From contig NZ_PYSV01000002.1 of the NCBI RefSeq assembly GCF_003028415.1, positions 1 to 64,000 on the forward strand: DNA of 64,000 nucleotides, written 5' to 3'. A program made the position numbers and the translations under genes. The DNA comes from Deinococcus arcticus (GTDB taxonomy: Bacteria; Deinococcota; Deinococci; Deinococcales; Deinococcaceae). Under the pieces are notes generated by a model, which made no database searches, was not told the origin of the DNA, and saw nothing but the letters and a program-made list of their open reading frames with translations. Shown one piece after another: positions 1 through 13,194 of the stretch. The number at the start of each line of letters is the position of its first letter. Position 1 is the stretch's first letter.

Positions 1-66
1 TTAACACCACCCTCCGTCGCGCGCGGCGGGGGGGTTGGGGGGGGGCCCCGCTTCTGCTGTTTCGGC

Positions 67-525
67 TCAGCTGGCCTGCATGCTGTGCTTCATGTCGCGG
101 ATCTGGTCGTGGCTGGCCTTCACCTGGGCGTACTGCCCCTCCACAAAGGAGCGGATCTCGGCGGGCAGTTCGGCTTCTTTGAGCACGTCCTGGTAGTTCT
201 CGACGGCCACGTCTTCCCCGCGCTCGCACTCGGCCACCACCTGATAGTCGTCGCGGCCGGTCAGGGCGTCACGCACGTTCAGCCAGGTACGGTGCAGGGC
301 GGCGCCCACGCTGCCACCTTCGCGGGGCTTGTCACCCAGGCGGCTGATGTGGCTTTCCACATCGCCGGCCATCTGGGCGCGCTGCACGCTGCGCTCCATG
401 AACAGCTGGCGCAACTGGGGGTCGGTGGCGTGCTCGGCCGCGTCCTTGAAGCCCTTCTCGCCGTCGCGCAGGGTGCCCAGCAGGTACTGCAGTTTGTCCA
501 GCACAGTTTCATTCGTCATGGTCAT
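67..525 (-). CDS. DUF2383 (PA2169-type) four-helix-bundle protein
   Basis: 152-residue protein beginning MTMTNETVLDKL. The sequence is almost entirely helical and charged, with an early EKGFKDAAEH segment and a later ERGEDVAVENYQD segment; this is the pattern of the DUF2383/PA2169 ferritin-like family, whose role is unproven but usually linked to stress. The start at 525 is chosen because GGAGGG lies 7 nt upstream; the longer frame to 603 has a proline/arginine-rich N terminus of no family character. It is monocistronic as far as the window shows. No metal-ligand pattern can be assigned with certainty, so no ferroxidase activity is claimed. Confidence 0.8.
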   Translation of the reverse strand: MTMTNETVLDKLQYLLGTLRDGEKGFKDAAEHATDPQLRQLFMERSVQRAQMAGDVESHISRLGDKPREGGSVGAALHRTWLNVRDALTGRDDYQVVAECERGEDVAVENYQDVLKEAELPAEIRSFVEGQYAQVKASHDQIRDMKHSMQAS

Positions 526-743
526 GGTGGTGCCCTCCGTGTGGCTGAAGTGCCCCCTTGTGGGGTGAACGGCCCCAGCGTAGGGCCGGCCCCCACGGCG
601 CACCTGACAGTTCGCCCAATGCGCTGTTCACCCAAGGTTGGGCGGCACTTTTGAGTTCTCACATCTGCGCAACCTGCACGGACGGCTAGTGGTCCGCTGG
701 CCAATGGGTCCCGTTCCCTCCTGTGCACACTGTTTAATGACGT

Positions 744-2405
<1,662 letters not shown>

Positions 2406-2412
2406 GCGGCCC

Positions 2413-3375
2413 TCACAGCGCCAGGGTAAACGGCGTCTCCAGCCCGGCCTGGGCCGCCTCCCGGGCCACTTGCGGCGCGTAGCTCAGCGCCAGGGTGGCC
2501 TGGTAGGTGCGCCGGGCGAGGTCGCGTTCGCCCTGGGCGTCGCGCACCTGCCCCAGCCGCGCCAGCACCAGCCCCGGCAGACTGCGCGGCAGGTGGTCGG
2601 TCAGGGCGTGCGCGGCGCGTTCCAGCCGGGCGCGGGCCGCTGCCAGTTCGCCGGCCGCCAGGTAGATGTGTGCCTCGGCGGCGTCCAGTTCGGCGCGGGG
2701 GGTCACGGCGTCGCCACCCTCGCGCGCCAGGGCCGCCAGCAGGCTGCCCAGGTCGTCGGCCTCGCCCAGCTGCCACGCGCGGTCGGCCAGGGCGCGCAGG
2801 CGGCTGGTCTCGCCGGGCACAAAACCGCTCAGATCAGGCAACTGGGCGCCGGGCAGCGCGGGTAACAGCCCCGGCAGGTCGTCCAGAGGCACCAGCGCCA
2901 CGCCGCCCTGACCGGCCAGGGCCTGCCCCGTTTCTCCCAGGCGCCGCGCACGCCAGCGGGTGCCGGGGCCCTCGTCCAGGGCAGTGCGTTCGGCGTCCAG
3001 CAGGGTCTGAAGCTGGGCCAGCAGCCCAGGGCTGACGGCCTGGGGCAACGTCAGGGGTGCGGTCACCAGGGCCGCCAGATCGCGTCCGGCCTGCGCGGCC
3101 TGCCTCAGGCGCTCGCGGCCCTGGGGGTACTGGCCCAGAAACGACAGCAGCTGTTCGTGCTCGGCGTCGGCCCAGGCCCAGTCAGGAGCCACCTCCTGAA
3201 GCTGGATTCCAGCGGCGGGCAGCGCGTCGCGCAGGGGGTGGTCGGGGTCGGGGCCCGTGGCCCAGTGCACCTCCCGCGTGCCCAGGTGGCGCAGGGCTTC
3301 AACCACCGTGCCGGCGTTGAACTGCGGCTGCAGCCGCAGCAGGTCGCCCAGATCCGGCAGCAGGGTCAGGGACAC
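2413..3375 (-). CDS. hypothetical TPR-like helical protein
   Basis: 320-residue protein starting GTG (MSLTLLPDL). Not recognised as a named family. The C-terminal half is a run of short amphipathic helices with alanine/leucine spacing ([22 protein letters not shown], then [22 protein letters not shown]), which looks like two or three tetratricopeptide-type repeats; the N-terminal third is less repetitive. No signal peptide or membrane segment. GAGG lies 5 nt before the GTG, and a leaderless 14-codon reading frame at 3366-3410 overlaps this start, so translation may be coupled. A protein-protein interaction role is only inference. Confidence 0.7.
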   Translation of the reverse strand: MSLTLLPDLGDLLRLQPQFNAGTVVEALRHLGTREVHWATGPDPDHPLRDALPAAGIQLQEVAPDWAWADAEHEQLLSFLGQYPQGRERLRQAAQAGRDLAALVTAPLTLPQAVSPGLLAQLQTLLDAERTALDEGPGTRWRARRLGETGQALAGQGGVALVPLDDLPGLLPALPGAQLPDLSGFVPGETSRLRALADRAWQLGEADDLGSLLAALAREGGDAVTPRAELDAAEAHIYLAAGELAAARARLERAAHALTDHLPRSLPGLVLARLGQVRDAQGERDLARRTYQATLALSYAPQVAREAAQAGLETPFTLAL

Positions 3376-3410
3376 AGGGGCCTCGGGGGGTGGGCGGAGC
3401 GCAGGCGCAT
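3366..3410 (-). CDS. possible leaderless 14-codon leader ORF
   Basis: A TAGACT hexamer (complement of 3418-3423) sits exactly 7 nt before an ATG at 3410, the spacing seen for leaderless genes throughout this window. The frame reads [14 protein letters not shown] and stops at 3366-3368, just inside the TPR-like gene that starts at 3375 in another frame. It may simply mark the promoter, or it may deliver ribosomes to the downstream GTG by overlap. Expression is unproven. Confidence 0.3.
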   Translation of the reverse strand: MRLRSAHPPRPLCP

Positions 3411-3434
3411 GGCCCGCAGTCTAGAGTGCGCCCG

Positions 3435-5720
3435 CTACGAGCCGGCGCCGTTGCGCTTGCGCCCGCCCACCCGCACCACATCCGTCACGCCGGGCACAGC
3501 CAGAATGGCCCGGCGCACCGCTTCCAGGTCGCCCTGACCGGCCACATGCAGCCGCAGGTGAATCACGGCAATCTCTTCCTGGCCCACCACGGCCTCCACC
3601 TTGGTGGGGCTGTGCTTCTCGCGCGCCAGCACGCCCAGCACGTCGGCCAGCAGGCCCTGCCGGTCCGGTGCCACCACGTCCACATCCACCAGCATGGTGC
3701 CCGCCGTACCCGCTTCCCAGGAGGCCGCCACGCAGCGCTCGGGTTCGTCCTTGAGCAGCCGGATCATGTTGGGGCAGTCAATGCGGTGCACGCTGACACC
3801 GCGCCCACGGGTGAGGTAGCCCATGACCTGATCGCCGCGAATGGGATTGCAGCACTGGCTGAGCTTGGTGGTGGTGGTAAAGCCCTCCACGTACACGCCG
3901 CCGGGCTCGGGGGCCCGGGGCACCGGCGCGCGGCGGCTGGCGCTGGGGGCCTGTTCCTGGGCCAGCTGCGGCGAGAGCACGCGCCCCACGCCGCTGGGCG
4001 TCAGCTTGCCGGCGTGCAGCGCCTGATACAGGTCGTCGGGGTTGCGGGTGCCCAGCAGCTTCTGGGTGGCGTCTTCAAGCAGCTTGGTGCGCATCAGCTG
4101 GCGCACGGCCAGCTGCCGCTTGCGCAGGTAGCGCTCCAGCAGGTCGTGGCCGTGCTGCAGGGCCTCGGTGCGTTCCTGCTGGCGGAAATGGTGGCGAATC
4201 TTGGCGCGTGCCGAGCGGGTAACCGTGAAGTTCAGCCAGTCCTTGCTGGGGTGGCCGTTCTTGCTGGTCACGATTTCCACCATGTCGCCGTTGCCCAGCC
4301 GGTGCGACAGGGGCACAATCGAGCCGTTCACCCGCGCACCCACGGTGGTTTCGCCAATGCGGGTGTGAATGTGGTACGCGAAATCAATGGGTGTGCTGCC
4401 CGCCGGCAGGCTGATCGCCAGGCCCTTGGGCGTAAAGACGCGCACCCGCTGCGACAGGATGTCGGTTTTCACCGCGTCCATATAGTCCGAGGCGTCGTTG
4501 ATCTCGTTTTGCAGCTCGCGCAGCTGGGCAATCCAGTTTTCGCGGTCCCGGGCAGCCAGCTGCGAGCCCTGCTTGTACATCCAGTGCGCGGCAATACCGA
4601 ATTCCGCGACCTCGTGCATGCGCCGGGAGCGAATCTGCACCTCGATAGGCTGGCCGCTCTGGGAAATCACCGTGGTGTGCAGCGACTGGTAGCCGTTGGG
4701 TTTGGGGACCGCGATGTAATCCTTGAAACGCCCCGGCAGCGGTGTCCAGATGGAATGCACGATGCTGACCGTGTGGTAACAGATGCGCTTCTCGCGGGTG
4801 GCCTCGGCGCGCTCCCGGCGGGCCTCGTCGGTACCGGGGGGCACCACGAGGTCACGGGGGGTCAGCATCACGCGGATGGCCAGCAGGTCAAAAATCTGCT
4901 CCAGCGCCTTGCCCTCGCGCTTCATCTTGTTGTGGATGCTCCACAGGTGTTTGCTGCGCCCGGCAATATCAATGTCCGAGACCCATTCCGGGAGTTCCAG
5001 GTCGTCTTCCAGGGCGGCGCGCAGATCGGCCACGGCGCGGGTAATCAGGGCGTCGCGCTCTTCCTGGCGGGTGCGCAGGCGCGAGCGCAGATACGCGTAG
5101 TCATCCGGGTGCAGGTACTGAAAACTCAGGTCTTCCAGTTCCCATTTGATCTGCCCGATGCCCAGGCGGTGGGCCAGCGGCGCGAAGATGTCCATGGTTT
5201 CCCGGGCAATGCGCACCTGCTTTTCGGGCTTCATGGCGCCCAGCGTGCGCATGTTGTGCAGGCGGTCGGCCAGCTTCACCACGATGATGCGGATGTCGCC
5301 GGTCATGGCAATGAGCATCTGGCGCAGGTTCTCGGCCTGCACGTCGCGCCCGGTCTCGCTCACCTCGGCGCTCTGCGAGCCCTGCTTGGAGAGCTTGCTG
5401 ACCTTGGTCTCCCCTTCCACAATGCGCCGGACATCCGGCCCGAACTGGCTTTCGATCAGCTCGAAGGTCACGCCGTCCACATCCTCGACGGTGTCGTGCA
5501 GCAGCCCGGCCATGATGCTGTCGGTGTCCATGCCCAGCCGGGCCAGAATGACCGCCACCGCCACGGGATGCGTGATGTAAGGCTCGCCACTCTTGCGGCT
5601 GACCCCATCGTGGGCGTCGCGCGCAAAGGCGTAGGCCGCTTCAATCCTCGCCCGGTCGTCTTCCGGGCGAGACGCGATCAGCGCGCGCAGCTCTCCCATT
5701 CCATGATCGCCATCCACCAC
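3435..5720 (-). CDS. rel: bifunctional (p)ppGpp synthetase/hydrolase Rel
   Basis: 761-residue Rel protein that makes and degrades the stringent alarmone (p)ppGpp in the cytoplasm. Domains in order: HD hydrolase with intact HDTVEDV (about residues 75-81), synthetase with YQSLHTTV, TGS (VFTPKGLAISLPAGSTPIDFAY), a zinc-finger/helical region with QCCNPIRGDQV, and a C-terminal ACT domain. The intact HDxxED motif argues for a bifunctional enzyme rather than a RelA-type synthetase. The start is placed at GTG 5720 because TATTCT (complement of 5728-5733) lies 7 nt upstream; an internal ATG at 5699 is the alternative. The frame stays open to 5990 but that extension is low-complexity. Confidence 0.93.
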   Translation of the reverse strand: MVDGDHGMGELRALIASRPEDDRARIEAAYAFARDAHDGVSRKSGEPYITHPVAVAVILARLGMDTDSIMAGLLHDTVEDVDGVTFELIESQFGPDVRRIVEGETKVSKLSKQGSQSAEVSETGRDVQAENLRQMLIAMTGDIRIIVVKLADRLHNMRTLGAMKPEKQVRIARETMDIFAPLAHRLGIGQIKWELEDLSFQYLHPDDYAYLRSRLRTRQEERDALITRAVADLRAALEDDLELPEWVSDIDIAGRSKHLWSIHNKMKREGKALEQIFDLLAIRVMLTPRDLVVPPGTDEARRERAEATREKRICYHTVSIVHSIWTPLPGRFKDYIAVPKPNGYQSLHTTVISQSGQPIEVQIRSRRMHEVAEFGIAAHWMYKQGSQLAARDRENWIAQLRELQNEINDASDYMDAVKTDILSQRVRVFTPKGLAISLPAGSTPIDFAYHIHTRIGETTVGARVNGSIVPLSHRLGNGDMVEIVTSKNGHPSKDWLNFTVTRSARAKIRHHFRQQERTEALQHGHDLLERYLRKRQLAVRQLMRTKLLEDATQKLLGTRNPDDLYQALHAGKLTPSGVGRVLSPQLAQEQAPSASRRAPVPRAPEPGGVYVEGFTTTTKLSQCCNPIRGDQVMGYLTRGRGVSVHRIDCPNMIRLLKDEPERCVAASWEAGTAGTMLVDVDVVAPDRQGLLADVLGVLAREKHSPTKVEAVVGQEEIAVIHLRLHVAGQGDLEAVRRAILAVPGVTDVVRVGGRKRNGAGS

Positions 5721-5727
5721 GCCCCGC

Positions 5728-5733
5728 AGAATA
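5728..5733 (-). promoter_or_regulatory. -10 element of rel, leaderless
   Basis: TATTCT on the minus strand, 7 nt before the GTG at 5720. The close spacing implies transcription starts on or next to the start codon. Confidence 0.5.
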
Positions 5734-5905
5734 GCGCCTGAACGCGGCGGCGCATTTCCGCGCCGCGCCGGCACACCCGAAGCCGGCACGTGTGGCCCAG
5801 GACGACTGGCCCTCATCCAGGCTGCCCGCCACCCGGCACAGAACACGCCCACCGCTGGAACGGTGGGCGAGGGAAGGGCAGAAAGAGAAGAATCCAGTGA
5901 TCCAA

Positions 5906-6079
5906 TCAGCGGCGCTGTCGCTCGCGCACGCGGACGGGCACCGGCACGGGCTGGGGTTGCGGGCTCCCCTGGAGCACCTCGCGCAACCACTCCACAAATT
6001 CGCGCAGGCCCTTCATGTCGCCATTGTAGGCCCCCCGGTCTGACACAGATGGCACGGGGCTTACGATGATTTCATTCAT
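5906..6079 (-). CDS. small hypothetical protein (36-57 aa)
   Basis: Open frame of 57 codons from ATG 6079, or 36 codons from ATG 6016. The shorter form begins MKGLREFVEWLREVLQG, a clean amphipathic helix with tryptophan and charged faces, followed by a proline-valine repeat (QPQPVPVPVRVRERQRR) ending in a basic tail. That composition is unlike the shadows of neighbouring genes and looks selected. It lies upstream of rel in the same direction. No Shine-Dalgarno is obvious for either start; a G6 run lies about 10 nt before 6016. Function unknown. Confidence 0.45.
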   Translation of the reverse strand: MNEIIVSPVPSVSDRGAYNGDMKGLREFVEWLREVLQGSPQPQPVPVPVRVRERQRR

Positions 6080-6247
6080 GGATGAACGTTAAGCGGTCAC
6101 CTGCCGTGCGGTCTCCTGCAGTTGGGCACAGCGCAGCGCCTAGCCCAGCTGGAGCTGGAGACCGGCAGGGGCAGGGGGCGAGGCCTCGTGTGGTTCCAGT
6201 GGGGCCGCTTCTGGGCCAGGGCCCTCCACCGGGCCCCCCAACCGCCC

Positions 6248-7204
6248 TCAGTACAGGTCCTCCACCTTCTCGACCGTGATGACCAGATCGGCGCTCTCGT
6301 CGCTGCGGTCGCCGGGCAGGGTCCAGGAGGTGGGGCCCTGTGGTTTGGCCTGCACCGCCCCCAGCAGGTCAAACTTGGCGCCGGGATGGCGCCAGAGCAG
6401 ATCGTCCTTGGACGCCGAATCGCGGTCAATGACCAGCCCGCCCACCGCCAGGAACCGGGCATCGGCACTGGCGAAGGGAATATCCACAATCACCGTCTCA
6501 CCGGCAAACTGCGCCCCCTTTCCGGCGGAGGTGTTGGCCAGCCTCAGATCACCGCTGCCCGTCCAGATGCTGGCGTACAGTTCCAGGGTGTTGTCGGCAA
6601 AGCCGTCGTCCGCATTGGTGACCACGAGGCGGCTGCTGACCCGCACGCGGACGCCCGTGGGCTTGGGCGGCTGCGCCGGCTGAACAGGTTGGGCGCTCTG
6701 GGCACCGGGCGGGGGCCAGATGCCCTTGTTCAACGTGAGGGTCATGGTGCGGAAGCCCCCCACGTTGATGCCTGTGGCGACCAGCACCTCGCCAGCTGGC
6801 GTGAACTTCACCGGCGCGGGGGGCCGCCCCAGGAAGTTCTTGCCGTCCAGTTTCAGCCCCACCAGCGCGCTACCGTCCGGGTTCAGGGCGAGGCTGAGGG
6901 TGGCCCCGGTGTTTAAAAACGGCTTGCCTGTGTTCCAGAGCACCGGAAACTCGCCGGTGAGCTGGGGCGCGCCCGCTGCGCCGCCCAGGTTCAGCGGGCC
7001 GCTGCCGTAGGCCACCACCGTGCGGTCGGCCGTCTGGGCGGGCAGGGCCGAGACCAGCGTGACTGTCGCGTACACCACGGCGCGCGTGTCCTTGGCTACG
7101 GTGCCGGTGCGGGCATAGTTCAGGGCGTCCGAGACCAAGGGAATGGACTGGGCCAGGGCGCTGCCAGAGAGCAGCAGGGCAGCACTGAGCAAAATTCGGT
7201 TCAT
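6248..7204 (-). CDS. secreted hypothetical protein
   Basis: 318 residues beginning MNRILLSAALLLSGSALAQS, a typical Sec signal peptide with ALA-Q cleavage, so the protein is exported to the periplasm or beyond. The mature part is beta-rich with no cysteines in conserved positions and a proline/glutamine linker (QPVQPAQPPKPTG) between two domains. No family recognised. GGAGGTG lies 5 nt before the ATG at 7204, which decides the start over an upstream in-frame codon. It is divergent from the DUF1152 gene. Confidence 0.75.
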   Translation of the reverse strand: MNRILLSAALLLSGSALAQSIPLVSDALNYARTGTVAKDTRAVVYATVTLVSALPAQTADRTVVAYGSGPLNLGGAAGAPQLTGEFPVLWNTGKPFLNTGATLSLALNPDGSALVGLKLDGKNFLGRPPAPVKFTPAGEVLVATGINVGGFRTMTLTLNKGIWPPPGAQSAQPVQPAQPPKPTGVRVRVSSRLVVTNADDGFADNTLELYASIWTGSGDLRLANTSAGKGAQFAGETVIVDIPFASADARFLAVGGLVIDRDSASKDDLLWRHPGAKFDLLGAVQAKPQGPTSWTLPGDRSDESADLVITVEKVEDLY

Positions 7205-7326
7205 AGCGCACCTCCACAGAAGCCGCAGCTTCATGACCCGGAGGATGCCAGGGCCAGAGTTACGCGGGCGTTGCAGCGCAGGGCCAGCCGGCGCAAAGCT
7301 TCGGGGCCAGTCTGAGAGAATAGGCC

Positions 7327-8283
7327 ATGCTCAGCGCGCTGCAGCCCCCGTTTTTCTGTGAACTGGCCTCCAGCCAGCGCATTCTGATTGCGGGGATGGG
7401 GGGCGGCTTTGACGTGTTTTGCGGCCTGCCACTGTACTTTGCCCTGAGGGCCGAGGGCAAAGCGGTGTTTCTGGCGAATTATTCGTTTACCAGCCTGCCA
7501 TATGTGCCCCGGCCCCCTCTAGCGCAGGCCGTCTTTGAGGTAACCCCGGAGCTGTTGGTCACGCCGGGCGACTACTTTCCCGAATACTGGCTGAGCCGCT
7601 GGCTGCGTACCCAGGGCGAGCCGGACACCGTGTACGCCTTTCGCAAGGTGGGCGCCGCGCCCCTGAAGACCGCTTACGAAGCGCTGGTCCGGCATCTGCA
7701 GGTGGACACCGTGCTGCTGGTGGACGGCGGCACCGATTCCCTGATGCGCGGCGACGAGGCTGGCCTGGGCACGCCGCACGAGGACGCCGCCAGCCTCGTC
7801 GCCGTGAACGAACTGAGCGGCGTTCACAAATTGCTGGCCTGCCTGGGCTTTGGCATTGACGCCTTTCACGGAGTCTGCCACGCGCAGTATCTGGAGGCGG
7901 CAGCGGAACTGAGCCGGGCTGGCGCGTACCTGGGCGCCTTCAGCCTCACGCCGGAGATGCCCGCCGTCCAGAAATACCGCGACGCCTGCGAGGCCGTCTT
8001 TCAGATGATGCCCCGGTACACCAGCATCGTGAACAGCAGCATTCTGAGCGCGGTGGACGGGCAGTACGGTGACCACCACGCCACCAGCCGCACCCAGGGC
8101 AGCGAACTGTGGATCAACCCCTTGATGGGCCTGTACTGGACCTTTGAGCTGGGCGCGGTGGCGCGGCGGCTGCAGTATTACGACGCCATGCGCGCCACCC
8201 AGACCCTGACCGACGTGGGCCGGGTCATTGAGGTGCACCGCGACGGGGTGCCGATCCGGCCCTGGGCCGCGATTCCGGTGTAA
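7327..8283 (+). CDS. DUF1152 domain protein
   Basis: 318 residues. The N terminus has GMGGGFDVFCGLPLYFAL and a later VDGGTDSLMRGDE segment, both typical of DUF1152, a family of unknown function with a glycine-rich nucleotide-binding-like loop. The protein is soluble, with no signal peptide. GAGAAT lies 5 nt upstream of the ATG and there is no Shine-Dalgarno, so the transcript may be leaderless. Its 3' end overlaps the 3' end of the convergent gene by 59 bp. Confidence 0.85.
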   Translation: MLSALQPPFFCELASSQRILIAGMGGGFDVFCGLPLYFALRAEGKAVFLANYSFTSLPYVPRPPLAQAVFEVTPELLVTPGDYFPEYWLSRWLRTQGEPDTVYAFRKVGAAPLKTAYEALVRHLQVDTVLLVDGGTDSLMRGDEAGLGTPHEDAASLVAVNELSGVHKLLACLGFGIDAFHGVCHAQYLEAAAELSRAGAYLGAFSLTPEMPAVQKYRDACEAVFQMMPRYTSIVNSSILSAVDGQYGDHHATSRTQGSELWINPLMGLYWTFELGAVARRLQYYDAMRATQTLTDVGRVIEVHRDGVPIRPWAAIPV

Positions 8284-8701
8284 AGAGATCCAGGGTGACG
8301 TTCCAGAGTTTCCCCTCGTGGACGGACAACAGCGCACCGGAAGGGCTCTGCCAGAGCTGACTTTCCCCTTCTTCCAGAACCAGGGCAAGCGGGATACCCT
8401 GGGCCTGGCACCAATGCAGCAACCGGTCTCTGTCCTGCACCCAATCGAAGCCGCACCAGTTGATGAGGTCGGACGGCCCGTGCGGGGCGGTGAGTTCAAG
8501 GCTGTCCAGCTGGCCTTTGAGAAACCAGAAGACAAGATTGCCCTGCATGAGCTGCGCGGCATTCTTACTTGTTGCGGCGGCGTCAAAGGGCACGCGGAAC
8601 CGGAGAAGCACATGTTCCATCCGGTCATCGGGCCGCAGGGGGAGGTTGCTACGTGCGGTCAGCAAGGTGCGGAGCGAAATGGTGTTGAGGCGCGGCACCA
8701 T
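8225..8701 (-). CDS. hypothetical protein
   Basis: About 158 residues (MVPRLNTIS...). The middle of the protein has ordinary globular composition with several tryptophans (NLVFWFLKGQLDSLEL, LINWCGFDWVQDRDRLLHWC), unlike an antisense shadow. No family recognised. It is convergent with the DUF1152 gene; the last 59 bp are antisense to it and encode a basic low-complexity tail. The start is uncertain: ATG 8701 or a TTG at 8725 in the same frame. Confidence 0.6.
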   Translation of the reverse strand: MVPRLNTISLRTLLTARSNLPLRPDDRMEHVLLRFRVPFDAAATSKNAAQLMQGNLVFWFLKGQLDSLELTAPHGPSDLINWCGFDWVQDRDRLLHWCQAQGIPLALVLEEGESQLWQSPSGALLSVHEGKLWNVTLDLFTPESRPRAGSAPRRGAPQ

Positions 8702-8745
8702 CCCAGGATGGCCGCCGCGCCTCAAACTGAAATCTGTCTCCTGGC

Positions 8746-9954
<1,209 letters not shown>

Positions 9955-9968
9955 GGGGGCTCCTTTGG

Positions 9969-10090
9969 AGGGTGGATGATTGAAAGTTGATGGTTGATAG
10001 AGGGGAGGGCGGTGACTGCAGAAGGGCGGGACAGGGAAAAGGGTTGACGCATCTGCTTTTTCCATCAACCTTCAACCATCTCCCATCACC
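9969..10090. repeat. GATGGTTGA-type short repeats between ACAD and carboxylase
   Basis: The spacer holds several copies of a short word in both orientations: TTGATGGTTGAT near 9989 and the complementary ATCAACC and TCAACCATC near 10062-10081, with GGTTGA...TCAACC forming a possible hairpin at 10041-10070. No gene is seen. Confidence 0.45.
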
Positions 10091-10094
10091 GTCT

Positions 10095-11759
<1,665 letters not shown>

Positions 11760-11772
11760 CTGTGGGACTAGT

Positions 11773-11790
11773 CTAACAAACGCCCGTTAG
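11773..11790. promoter_or_regulatory. TetR-like operator palindrome
   Basis: CTAACAAACGCCCGTTAG: an 18-bp dyad of the form CTAAC-N3-CG-N3-GTTAG, with 12 of 18 positions symmetric. It overlaps the -10 hexamer TAGACT (complement of 11770-11775) of the carboxylase gene and lies between it and the divergent P450 gene. Size, symmetry and position fit a TetR-family repressor site; the regulator itself is not in the window. Confidence 0.55.
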
Positions 11791-11817
11791 GACAAGTGGG
11801 GGCCAGGCAACAGGGGT

Positions 11818-11823
11818 CATACT
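11818..11823 (+). promoter_or_regulatory. -10 element of P450 gene, leaderless
   Basis: CATACT, 7 nt before the ATG at 11831; no Shine-Dalgarno is present. Confidence 0.45.
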
Positions 11824-11830
11824 GGGCACC

Positions 11831-13189
11831 ATGACCCCTCCCGCTGGCTGGCCCGCTGGACCGCGCCCCCGGGGGCCGCTGGCACCCTGGCTGGGCCACG
11901 TGCCCGAACTGCGCCGCGACGCCCTGGGCTTCCTGCGCCACAGCCGGGCCGCCTACGGTGACCTGTTCCGCATTCGGCTGGGCCCGCGCGACGTGCTGGT
12001 GGTGGCCTCGCCGGAGGCGGCGCGCGAAGTGCTGGTGGACAAGGGCGCCTGCTTTCGCAAGGGGCGCGGCATTCAGAAGATGCGGCCCTTTCTGGGCACC
12101 GGCCTGCTGACCGCCGAGGGCGAGCCCTGGCGCACCCACCGCCGCCTGATGCAGCCAGCCTTTCACCGCGCCGCGCTGGAGGGCATGGCGGGAGCCATTG
12201 CGGCGGCCACCACGCCCCTGCTGGCGCGGCTACACGGCGCAGCGGCGCGCGGCGAAACCGTGGATGTGGGCCGCGAGATGCTGCACGTGACCCTGCGCGC
12301 GGTGGCCGCCGTGCTGTTCGGCACTGCCCTGGGCGACGAGGACCTGGCGGTGGTGGAGCGCGAACTGCCCCCGCTGCTGGCGCGCACCGCCGACCGGGTG
12401 CGCTCGCCCGTGGACTGGCGCCTGCCCACCCCCGCAGAGCGCCGGGCGCAGGCGGCGGGCGCGGCGCTGGACCAGGTGGTGCACCGCATCATCGCCGCGC
12501 GGCGCCTGGCGGGGCCCGGCGGCCATGACCTGCTGGGCCAGCTGCTGGCCGCCCGCGATGAAGGCGGCGCCGGCCTGAGCGACGCCGAACTGCGCGACGA
12601 GGTCATGACGCTGTTTCTGGCGGGCCACGAGACCACCGCCACCCTGCTGACCTTTCTGTTCCTGACGCTCGCGCGCCACCCGGATGTGCGCGCCCAGCTG
12701 CAGGCCGAGGTGCGCGGGGCCCTGGGCAGCGGTGCGCCCAGCGCCGCGCAGGTGCGCGCCCTGCCGCTGCTGCAGGCGTGCTTGCAAGAAACGCTGCGCC
12801 TGTACCCGCCCGCGTGGCTGCTGCCCCGGCAGGCCAGCGGGCCGGTGACGGTGGGCGGCGTGCCGCTGGAGGCCGGCGCCCATGTGAGCGTGAATGTCTT
12901 TCTGGTGCAGCGCAACAGCCGTCACTGGCCGCAGGCCCACCAGTTTCGCCCGGACCGCTGGCTGGGCCTGACCCGCACCCCCGACGCCTTCATACCCTTT
13001 GGCGCGGGGGCCCGGATGTGCATTGGCAACCACCTCGCGCTGCTGGAAGCGGCCCTGATTGCCGCGCTGGTGCTGCGCGACTTCACGCTGGACGTGCCCG
13101 GCGGCGGCCCGCAGGGGCTGGCCCCGGGCCTGACCCTGAAGCCGGACGGGCCGGTGCTGGCGCAGGTCCAGGCGCTGGCCGGCGACTGA
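11831..13189 (+). CDS. cytochrome P450 (candidate carotenoid 2-beta-hydroxylase, CYP287-like)
   Basis: 452-residue soluble P450 monooxygenase. Diagnostic motifs are intact: I-helix AGHETT (264-269), ExxR at E320-R323, and the haem loop F390-GAGARMCIG with cysteine ligand C397. A proline-rich start (GPRPRGPLAPWLGH) precedes the first strand. In D. radiodurans a P450 of this general type, CYP287A1, is reported to hydroxylate the beta-ionone ring during deinoxanthin synthesis; orthology here is inferred from genus and length only, not shown. The gene is divergent from the acyl-CoA carboxylase gene. Confidence 0.9.
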   Translation: MTPPAGWPAGPRPRGPLAPWLGHVPELRRDALGFLRHSRAAYGDLFRIRLGPRDVLVVASPEAAREVLVDKGACFRKGRGIQKMRPFLGTGLLTAEGEPWRTHRRLMQPAFHRAALEGMAGAIAAATTPLLARLHGAAARGETVDVGREMLHVTLRAVAAVLFGTALGDEDLAVVERELPPLLARTADRVRSPVDWRLPTPAERRAQAAGAALDQVVHRIIAARRLAGPGGHDLLGQLLAARDEGGAGLSDAELRDEVMTLFLAGHETTATLLTFLFLTLARHPDVRAQLQAEVRGALGSGAPSAAQVRALPLLQACLQETLRLYPPAWLLPRQASGPVTVGGVPLEAGAHVSVNVFLVQRNSRHWPQAHQFRPDRWLGLTRTPDAFIPFGAGARMCIGNHLALLEAALIAALVLRDFTLDVPGGGPQGLAPGLTLKPDGPVLAQVQALAGD

Positions 13190-13194
13190 GCGGG

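Noticed and set aside
3390..5741. Very long open frame on the plus strand opposite rel (783 codons)
   Set aside because: Rich in histidine, glycine, alanine and glutamine with no family character; it is the antisense shadow typical of high-GC genes. Similar long shadows lie opposite the acyl-CoA carboxylase (9987-11771), NadM/MFS and the radical SAM gene.
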